Shown: positions 17,644-23,618 of the stretch, in pieces | How the letters are laid out: each line of letters starts with the position of its first letter | Numbering within the stretch: the stretch's first letter is position 1 | Assembly: GCA_017998575.1 (NCBI GenBank) | Contig: JAGOCV010000016.1 | Span: 1 to 23,618 of the forward strand | Source of the DNA: Burkholderiaceae bacterium | Lineage (GTDB): Bacteria > Pseudomonadota > Gammaproteobacteria > Burkholderiales > Burkholderiaceae | Direction: 5' to 3' | Length of the DNA stretch: 23,618 nt | The notes under the pieces: model-generated | The model's database searches: none | Told to the model about the DNA's origin: nothing | What the model saw: the letters and a program-made list of their open reading frames with translations, nothing else | Program-made: the position numbers and the translations under genes

Positions 17644-18773
17644 ACGGGCGGCGCGCCCGCTGGTCCGGCCGACGCGGCGGACACGGGATTCGCCACGCCT
17701 TCGCCCGGCACCGCCGGCTTCGCATCGTCCACCGGCGTGCGTGCGGCCGAGGTGCCGCACGCATGGCAGAACTTGGCGAACGCGCTCTTGCGCGTGTGGC
17801 AGGCCACGCAATGGTCGTGCAGGCCGATGCCGCAATGCGGGCAGAAGTCGATGCTCGCGTCCTTCAGGTCCACCGGGCGCTCGCAGCCCGGGCACACGCC
17901 CTTGGCCAGTCGCGCCAGCGCCACGTCGTACGACAGCTCCTCGCGGCGGCGCGCGTCGGGCAGCGCCTCGGCGGCCTTCTGCCGCTCCAGGTAGCGGTTG
18001 AGCGCGAGGATGGCGTAGCGCCCCACCAGCACCGTCATCACGATGCCGACCGCGTAGCGCACGTAGCCGCCATAGCTGGGCAGGTAGGGCACGAGCTCGA
18101 CGAAGAAGGTGAAGGCCGCGAACAGGATGAAGCCCCACACGAAGGGCCAGTAGGTGCTCTTGCGCTTCTTCGCGAACAGCCAGCCCGCCGCCACCAGCAG
18201 CGGCAGCGTGAGGGCCAGGCGATACAGGAACACGCGCAGCTCCTGTGCGCGGCGCGCTTCGCGCAGCGCATCGCCGGCGCCTTCCTCCAGCTGCGCCAGC
18301 GTGCGGCGCGCGGCCTGCTCGGCCTGGCGGGCATCGAGCGCGATCTGCTCTTGCCGCTCGACCGCGCGCTGCGTCTCGCGCTCGGCCGCGCGCAGCATGT
18401 CGAGCGCGCGGGTGCGTTCGATCAGCTCCGGATCCTGCTCGGGCCGCGCGGTGGCCACGCGGGTGGACAGCCAGTTGGCGAAGGTCTGCTGCGCCGACTG
18501 CGTGTTGGCACGCGCCACCCGCGCCTGCTGGCGGGCCTGCTCGAGCGCGTCGCTGGCGGTCTGCTGCGTGGACTCGGCCTGCGCCAGGGCGGCCCGGGCC
18601 TGCTGCGCGGCCGCCGGGTCCATGAAGTCATCGGCCGTGTAGTGGCGCTCCACGCGCGGCAGGTCGCCCACGATGGTGCCGCCCAGGCCGATGAGGAAGC
18701 CGGCGAACACGAAGGCCACCAGCCACAGGACGCGGCGGAACCATTTCTCCGACAGGCGAAGTCCCTTGCTCAT
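17622..18773 (-). CDS. Membrane protein with coiled coil and double zinc ribbon
   Basis: I do not recognise a named family for this 383-residue protein, but the layout is clear. A first membrane helix (residues about 14-36) leads to a long Ala/Gln/Glu/Arg-rich coiled coil (about 52-175). Three more helices follow (about 181-201, 209-230, 237-257). A C-terminal part has two CxxC-pair zinc ribbons (C294/C297 with C311/C314, and C322/C325 with C336/C339), then a Pro/Ala-rich tail. The KKRK loop at 202-205 suggests that the coiled coil is periplasmic and the ribbons cytoplasmic. The ATG at 18773 has AAGGAG nine bases upstream, which decides the start (the frame is open to 18839). It is the last gene of a four-gene run on this strand. 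Confidence 0.85.
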   Translation of the reverse strand: MSKGLRLSEKWFRRVLWLVAFVFAGFLIGLGGTIVGDLPRVERHYTADDFMDPAAAQQARAALAQAESTQQTASDALEQARQQARVARANTQSAQQTFANWLSTRVATARPEQDPELIERTRALDMLRAAERETQRAVERQEQIALDARQAEQAARRTLAQLEEGAGDALREARRAQELRVFLYRLALTLPLLVAAGWLFAKKRKSTYWPFVWGFILFAAFTFFVELVPYLPSYGGYVRYAVGIVMTVLVGRYAILALNRYLERQKAAEALPDARRREELSYDVALARLAKGVCPGCERPVDLKDASIDFCPHCGIGLHDHCVACHTRKSAFAKFCHACGTSAARTPVDDAKPAVPGEGVANPVSAASAGPAGAPPVQPAPSS

Positions 18774-18807
18774 GATGCGATGCTCCTTGCGGGTTGCTGT
18801 AGTTGGT

Positions 18808-19641
18808 TCATTTCGGCGTGCGCAGCGCACCCGCGCCACCCAGCTGCTGCATCGGGCCGGCCAGGCCCGCGCGCGGCAGCCATTCGAACACGGAATCGAC
18901 GGTCACCGTCTCGATGCGGTCCGAGAAGCGCTTGTCGTTGGGATGGTCGTCGAAGGCAATGTTGGCCATGCCCACGCGCCCGCCCAGCCGCGTGAGCGGG
19001 CCGATGCGAAGCGTGGTCGGCGTGTAGCCCTTGAACTGCAACCAGGCCTGGGCGCGTTCGCGGCTCTGCACGGTGGGCTCGGCTGCCACGGCCAGCACCT
19101 CGATGGCCCACTGGTTGGACTGCTGGTACTTGCGGCCCCACACGTAGCTCACCATGCTGTAGTTGCGCTCGTGCAGCGGGGCCACCTGCGCGGGGTTCTT
19201 GAGGAGCGCCAGCAGCGGCGCCTGCAGGGCCGGTGCGGGCACCTGCCACACGGCCTCGTGGCGCCAGAGGTCGTCCAGGAAGAATTCACCCAGGCCCTGG
19301 CGGTAGATCGATGCGACAGCCGTGCCGCACTGGTTGAGCTTGTGCACCACGCGCCACGGGCCTTCGTCCGTGCGATAGGCCCAGCCCATGTGCGAATAGC
19401 GCAGCTGGTACTTCGACAGATCCTGCCCCGCGCGGGCGAGCGCGACCACGCGCGTGCCCGCGCGCCGGTACTCGGCTTCCAGCGCATCGGAAGTGCGCTG
19501 CGCGAGCTCCAGGCCCTGCGTGAGCGTCTGCACCGTGAGTGGCCGGGTCTCGCACGAGCGGCCGGCCTGCACGGCAGGCGCCGCCAGCAGGGTGCCGGCC
19601 AGCAGGGCGACGGGCATCAAACGCAAAGTGTGGCGCGTCAT
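18808..19641 (-). CDS. Exported DUF2145-like protein
   Basis: This 277-residue product has a signal peptide (MTRHTLRLMPVALLAGTLLA, likely cut after VQA at residue 26). Its body matches my memory of DUF2145: RSCETRPLT, GQDLSKYQLRYSHMGWAYR (His84), WRVVHKLNQCG (Cys105), GLGEFFLDDLWRHEA and YVWGRKYQQSNQWAIEVLA. The function of the family is unknown. The SH-x-G and QSNQW motifs recall permuted papain-like enzymes such as YiiX, but that is speculative. The start is ambiguous: an in-frame GTG at 19659 overlaps the upstream gene's TGA by four bases, while the ATG at 19641 gives a cleaner signal peptide. It is in one run with the genes on both sides. Confidence 0.82.
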   Translation of the reverse strand: MTRHTLRLMPVALLAGTLLAAPAVQAGRSCETRPLTVQTLTQGLELAQRTSDALEAEYRRAGTRVVALARAGQDLSKYQLRYSHMGWAYRTDEGPWRVVHKLNQCGTAVASIYRQGLGEFFLDDLWRHEAVWQVPAPALQAPLLALLKNPAQVAPLHERNYSMVSYVWGRKYQQSNQWAIEVLAVAAEPTVQSRERAQAWLQFKGYTPTTLRIGPLTRLGGRVGMANIAFDDHPNDKRFSDRIETVTVDSVFEWLPRAGLAGPMQQLGGAGALRTPK

Positions 19642-19655
19642 GGCGACGGTCCCGC

Positions 19656-20120
19656 TCACTGCGCCACGCGCTCGTTGTGCAGCAGGGCGCGGCCGATTTC
19701 GTTGGGCACGAAGGCCAGCACTTCACCGGCGGCCGACAGGATCACGCCCGCGCCGATGGCGCTTACCGTGACCGCCGTGCCGATGCCGGCCACCAACGCG
19801 GCGGCACCCTTGCCCGAAACCTCCAGGCTGACCTGTACGCCGTCCGAGGCACGCTCGAGCAGATACACCGTTCCGGTCGCCGAGGCCTGCACAGCCTTGA
19901 CCACGAAGACCGTGCCACCGGCCGACAGCAGCACGGCCGTGCCGCTGGCTGCACCGGCAGCGGCACCCGCAGCCGACACGGCGCCGACCACGGAGGCCAC
20001 GGGCAGCATGGAGACGGCGACCGAAGCCTCGCTCTGCGCCCGGGCAGGCAGGGTGAGCGAGAAGACCAGGCCGGCGGCGACCAGCGCCGGGCCAAGACGG
20101 GAGAGGAGTTTGCGATTCAT
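19656..20120 (-). CDS. Small exported hydrophobic protein
   Basis: Unrecognised 154-residue protein. MNRKLLSRLGPALVAAGLVF then SLTLPARAQ form a signal peptide with a probable cut near residue 29. The mature part is rich in Ala, Val, Gly and Ser, with two Gly/Ala hydrophobic stretches (about 42-75 and 105-135), the second containing AGIGTAVTVSAIGAGVILSA. A short amphipathic end (PNEIGRALLHNERVAQ) closes it. It might insert in or line a membrane, or self-associate. Its TGA overlaps the potential GTG start of the DUF2145 gene, and the YiaA/B-like gene lies 63 bases upstream, so it appears to belong to the same transcription unit. Strong G/C third positions support coding. Confidence 0.75.
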   Translation of the reverse strand: MNRKLLSRLGPALVAAGLVFSLTLPARAQSEASVAVSMLPVASVVGAVSAAGAAAGAASGTAVLLSAGGTVFVVKAVQASATGTVYLLERASDGVQVSLEVSGKGAAALVAGIGTAVTVSAIGAGVILSAAGEVLAFVPNEIGRALLHNERVAQ

Positions 20121-20183
20121 GATCGGTGTGCTTTCGTTGAAGGTTGTCGTTCGGATGAAGATGAAGGCAGTCGTGAACTGCGA

Positions 20184-20651
20184 TCAGTCCGCGTTGGCGT
20201 GCGCGGCATGGCGAGCGGCGCGTATTTCAGACAGATCGGCTTCCTGGCGGTCGCGCAGCGTCTTGGCCAGCGTGAACGCGGTGGTCACCAGATACAGCCA
20301 GCTCACGCCCAGGTAAGCCTTGTAGTTCTGGTGGATGTCCATGCGCGCCAGGCCCCAGGCCGTCAGGCCCATCGCCACCGCGAAGCCGCCCCACACCACC
20401 AGTCTCCACATCGGGTTGTCGGCGTTGCCACCGGCCTGCGCGTCACGCACGGCCTTGGACAGCACGAACACGCTGGAGAGACAGAACACGTAGCCCATGA
20501 CCATGAAAGCGCGGTCGAGATCCTGCCCCGGCAGCCAGGCCAGGCCGGTCGCGCACAGGAACGCGGCGATGCCGAACGACGCCCACACCTGGACCTGCCA
20601 GGCACGGGTGTCGCGCTGAAGGACGACGGGAACGCGGGGGGTGGTGGACAC
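20184..20651 (-). CDS. YiaA/YiaB-like inner-membrane protein
   Basis: This 155-residue protein is a tandem repeat of the YiaA/YiaB two-helix unit. Each unit has two membrane helices and ends in a K-x-x-R-D motif: FVLSKAVRDAQ after helices at about residues 22-60, and AFTLAKTLRDRQ after the second pair at about 80-125. The role of the family is unknown. The start is decided by a GGAGG ribosome-binding site (20658-20662) exactly six bases before a GTG at 20651. The longer frame (to 20702, with an ATG at 20678) has no ribosome-binding site and adds an Arg/Pro-rich extension. It heads the run of envelope genes and follows the broken histidine kinase after 95 bases. Confidence 0.8.
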   Translation of the reverse strand: MSTTPRVPVVLQRDTRAWQVQVWASFGIAAFLCATGLAWLPGQDLDRAFMVMGYVFCLSSVFVLSKAVRDAQAGGNADNPMWRLVVWGGFAVAMGLTAWGLARMDIHQNYKAYLGVSWLYLVTTAFTLAKTLRDRQEADLSEIRAARHAAHANAD

Positions 20652-20746
20652 AGAGGGCCTCCTTGGCCTGTTGAACATGGCGCGGATGATGCGCGCGCCC
20701 ATCGACCGGGAGGCGAATTTTCATCCATGGGCAATATCCAGACCCG

Positions 20747-22808
20747 TCAAGTATCAGAATTCGGTACTTCTTCGCCCGGCAAGGGCAAGGTGAGGCGGAA
20801 CAACGATCCGCGCGGCCCGGTTCGCACCAGTTGCACGTCGCCGCGCTGTGCAATGGCGATCGCGCGCGCCAGGTACAGCCCCAGCCCGGTTCCGGGTATG
20901 CGTCCCGCCGCCTCGGCCCGGAAATACCTGGCGAAGATGCGGTGCACGTCCTCGGGCGCGATGCCGCCACCCTGATCCGCCACGTCGATCACGGCCTGGC
21001 CTTCGTGCGTGGACAGTCGCAGCACGACAGGCGTCTCGGCCGGGGCGTACTTGAGCGCGTTCTGCACGAGATTGCTGATCGCGACGGCCGTCAGGCCAGG
21101 GTCGCACAGCACGTGCACGGCACCTTCACTCTCCAGCCGCAACCGGCCACCCTGCTCGTCGCGCAAGGACACGGACAGCACCTCGCCGACCAGAGCGTCC
21201 AGATCGACCAGCCGGGGCTGCAACCTCAGCTGCTCCATCGACAGGCGGTCTTCGGTGAGGTAGTTGTCGATCATGGCGGACAGCCGGCCGGCGGCGCGGC
21301 CGATCTTGTCCACCCGCTCGCGTATCCGCGGCTCGTCGGCGCCTGGCGTGAGGCCCAGCGACTGGGTGGCGGCGTGGATGACGGCCAGCGGCGTGCGGAA
21401 CTCGTGGGACACCATGGCCACGAAACGGCGCTGCTCGGCCAGCGCCTGTTTCTCGGTGTCGAGCGCGGCGCGCAGCTGCTGCTCGAGCAAGGTGCGCCGT
21501 TCCACCTCGGCCTGCAGCGACAACTGCGTTGCGCCACCCGGGACTCGAGCACGCGTTCAGCCTCCAGCGAGGCCGCCAGCGCCTCCTGCCGCTGGCGGCG
21601 CGCCGCGAGGTCGGCACGGCGCACGCGATAGACCAGCGCGATGTTCAGCAACACCAGGTGAAGCACCACGCCGACGCGCATCACCGGGTCGGCCATCACA
21701 TCCATGCCCGCCACGCCCTGCAGCCGCACGACGCTGGCAGGTTGCCCAGCGAGAACACGATGAAGGCCAGCAGGTAGACGAAGTTGTGCCGGTGGCCCTG
21801 CGCCATCAGGATCGCCGGCATCACAATGCCGAACAACGACAGCGACAGGGCCATCGAGTTCATCGGCGCCACCACCAGGTCATAGCGCCCCAGCAGCGCC
21901 ATCGCCACCACGGCGGCGAAGAAGCAGGCCATGGCCATCAACAGCAGCGACGCGCGCGGCATCCAGCGTCTGAGCTCGAAGGTGTGGTTGGCGAACAGGA
22001 TGGCAGCCAGGCAATTGAGGCCGTTGACGACACCGACGCCATGGTCCGCCAGCCAGGGCTGCTCGGGAAACAGCCAGCGTGCAGCGTGGCCCCCGAGGAA
22101 GACGAGATAGGCGCCCATCGTCGCGAGGTAGGCGGCGTAGTAGATCCGCTCGCGCTCGCGGAACCACAGCCAGAAGATCACGTTGAAGATGGACATGATC
22201 CCGATGGCGCCCAGCGTGAGCCCCATGCCCAGGTCGGTGGCTGAACGCGCCGCCAGCAGACCCGGCTCCTGCCAGAGGCCGGCCTGCACCAGCAATGCGC
22301 TCGTGCTGCGCACGCGCAGGTAATACACCGCCGGCTGTTCATCGAGTCCGAGCGGGAACACGAAGCGCACGTCGGGCACGGGGCGCTCGGCATAGGGCCT
22401 GCGGTCGCCCAGCTCGATGGCGCGGAAGGTGCCGCCCGCCTGTGGGGCGAACAGCGTGACTTCGTCGAGGAAGGTCGGCCCCACCTCCAGGAACCACGAG
22501 CGCGTGACCGCCGGATCACGTGCCAGTTCGAAGCGCACCCAGAGCACGTCCCGTGTGAAGCCGCGCGCCAGTGCCCCCGGCACGGGCTGGAATTCGCCGG
22601 CGCGTGCGGCGGCCCCGGCCACGTCGAGCCGCCCCTCGGGATCGACCAGCACGGACATGTGGCCATGCAGCGAGACCGGTGCGGCCAGCCCGCCATCGGC
22701 CGGCAGGACCAGCGCCATGGCCGGCAGCCAGGCCAGTCCGGCCAGCATCAGCAGCGCCTGGCGCCAGACCCGGCGCCACGCGTCGCGGCCCAGCCAGTCG
22801 CGCATCAT
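20747..22808 (-). pseudogene. 7TMR-DISM sensor histidine kinase, two frameshifts
   Basis: Three reading frames join to one kinase. The first (from the ATG at 22808) gives a signal-like N-terminus, the periplasmic 7TMR-DISM sensing domain (VLWVRFELARDPAVTRSW, VYYLRVRST) and seven membrane helices. The middle frame (about 21525-21737) carries the last helix and a linker (VGVVLHLVLLNIALVYRVRR). The third carries HisKA (FVAMVSHEFRTPLAVIHAAT), the N-box NLVQNALKYAP, DQGGGI and GTGLGLYLARA. Shifts lie near 21736 (CTGCCAGC, fits loss of one C from CCC) and near 21524. Restoring one base at each gives exactly 687 codons plus stop. The cause is real decay or sequencing error. The start overlaps the acyltransferase stop (ATGA). 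Confidence 0.82.
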
Positions 22809-23618
22809 GGCGCCAGCAAGGCGGCCACGCGCGCATGCAGCGCGCCGGGGGCCGCATCGTCGGCGGCCATGGGCATGCCCACGTTCAGCCCCACGCGATT
22901 GAACAAGCCGCGGCGGAACGGCCGCACCATGGCCACGTTCTGCCCCTCGCGCACCTCGATGCGGCTGAAGAACGAACCCCACAGGTTGGTGAGCGCCATC
23001 GGCACCACGGGCACGTCGAGCCCATCGGCGCGCGCGCGTTCGAGGATCTTGGCGATGCCGCCCTTGAAGGGCTGGAGCTGACCGTCGCGCGTGATCGCAC
23101 CCTCGGGGAAGATAGCCAGCAGGTCGCCGGCCTCGAGCACCTGCGCGGCGCGCTCGAATGCGGCTTCGTAGGCGTCGGCGTCTTCCTTCTGCGGCGCGAT
23201 CGGAATGGCGCGCGCCAGGCGGAACAGCGGGCCCAGCAATGGGTGGCGGAAGATGCGGTGATCCATCAGGAAGTAGATGGGCCGCGGGCTGGCCGCCATC
23301 AGCAGGATGGCGTCGACGAAGCTCACGTGGTTGCAGGCCAGCACGGCCGCGCCTTCGGTGGGAATGTGCTCGTCGCCCGACACCTTGAAGCGGTAGACGA
23401 AGCGCGAGGCGATCCAGGCCACGAAGCGCAGCAGGTATTCGGGCACCAGCATGAAGATGTAGAACGCCACCACCGCATTGGCCAGGCCGACGATGAGGAA
23501 CACCTGCGGGATCGTCATGCCCGCCCCCAGCAGCGCGCCGGCGATGAGGGAGCTGGCGATCATGAAGATCGAGTTGAGGATGTTGTTGGCCGCGATGATG
23601 CGGGCGCGGTGCGTGGGC
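22805..23618 (-). CDS. MFS transporter/PlsC-type acyltransferase, C-terminal part
   Basis: Only the last 270 residues are in the window; the gene continues beyond the right edge. The visible start (ARIIAANNILNSIFMIASSL and the following hydrophobic stretch to about residue 70) looks like the last helices of an LplT-like MFS transporter. Then comes a PlsC-type acyltransferase domain: NHVSFVD (the HX4D catalytic motif), FLMDHRIFRHPLLGPLFRLA, IFPEGAITRDGQLQPFKGG (motif III) and VVPMALTNLWGSFFS. Such fusions are thought to flip and re-acylate lysophospholipids at the inner membrane, as with LplT plus Aas. An ATG inside (23563) exists, but the frame stays open upstream and the homology continues. 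Its stop overlaps the kinase start by four bases. Confidence 0.88.
   Translation of the reverse strand, partial: PTHRARIIAANNILNSIFMIASSLIAGALLGAGMTIPQVFLIVGLANAVVAFYIFMLVPEYLLRFVAWIASRFVYRFKVSGDEHIPTEGAAVLACNHVSFVDAILLMAASPRPIYFLMDHRIFRHPLLGPLFRLARAIPIAPQKEDADAYEAAFERAAQVLEAGDLLAIFPEGAITRDGQLQPFKGGIAKILERARADGLDVPVVPMALTNLWGSFFSRIEVREGQNVAMVRPFRRGLFNRVGLNVGMPMAADDAAPGALHARVAALLAP

Noticed and set aside
17175..18995. 606- and 547-residue plus-strand open frames over the zinc-ribbon, DUF2145 and YiaA/B-like genes
   Set aside because: Composition is typical of shadow frames, while the minus strand has signal peptides, membrane helices, zinc ribbons and good ribosome-binding sites.
20652..20746. 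Promoter beginning with TTGACG just past the kinase stop
   Set aside because: No acceptable -10 lies 16-18 bp downstream, so the match is not supported.

Overview
The window reads as a compact, high-GC chromosomal segment from a betaproteobacterium, most likely Burkholderiales and probably near Comamonadaceae. This is inferred from the strong G/C third-position bias, the protein styles (Bug-type tripartite-tricarboxylate binding protein, Comamonad-like Tgt and OxyR) and the recG/oxyR neighbourhood. I see no rRNA, tRNA, CRISPR array, insertion sequence, integrase or replication origin. No gene-free stretch exceeds about 180 bases.

Left end (1-1392, minus strand): the start of the spc ribosomal-protein cluster, rplN-rplX-rplE, with rplE cut by the window edge. 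Instead of rpsQ, the upstream neighbour is the glycerol pair glpK-glpD (1393-4507). The spacer between glpD and rplN holds a very good sigma70 promoter, an intrinsic-terminator-like hairpin at its predicted start site, and a second perfect hairpin. proC (plus) diverges from glpK and converges on ubiA.

Middle (5502-13345): ubiA, dps, oxyR and recG lie on the minus strand, with a family-2 glycosyltransferase gene on the plus strand between oxyR and recG. A CTAT-N7-ATAG palindrome in the oxyR-dps spacer suggests that OxyR controls dps. queA and tgt, two enzymes of the queuosine tRNA-modification pathway, run divergently from recG. A small unrecognised plus-strand gene (13484-13972) follows tgt.

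Accessory-looking right half (13932-23618): a LysR regulator (plus) diverges from a two-gene operon encoding a Bug-type periplasmic binding protein and an FAD-dependent oxidoreductase. A 17-bp perfect palindrome lies in the shared promoter region. Next comes a minus-strand run of four envelope-type genes: a YiaA/B-like membrane protein, a small secreted hydrophobic protein, a DUF2145-like exported protein, and a four-helix membrane protein with a coiled coil and a double zinc ribbon. Upstream of these is a 7TMR-DISM sensor histidine kinase broken by two apparent single-base losses. Its start overlaps the stop of an MFS/PlsC-type lysophospholipid transporter-acyltransferase that runs off the right edge.

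The best candidates for something undescribed are the four-gene envelope cassette, the promoter/terminator arrangement in front of rplN, and the orphan binding-protein/oxidoreductase operon. All functional links among these are inference from gene order.
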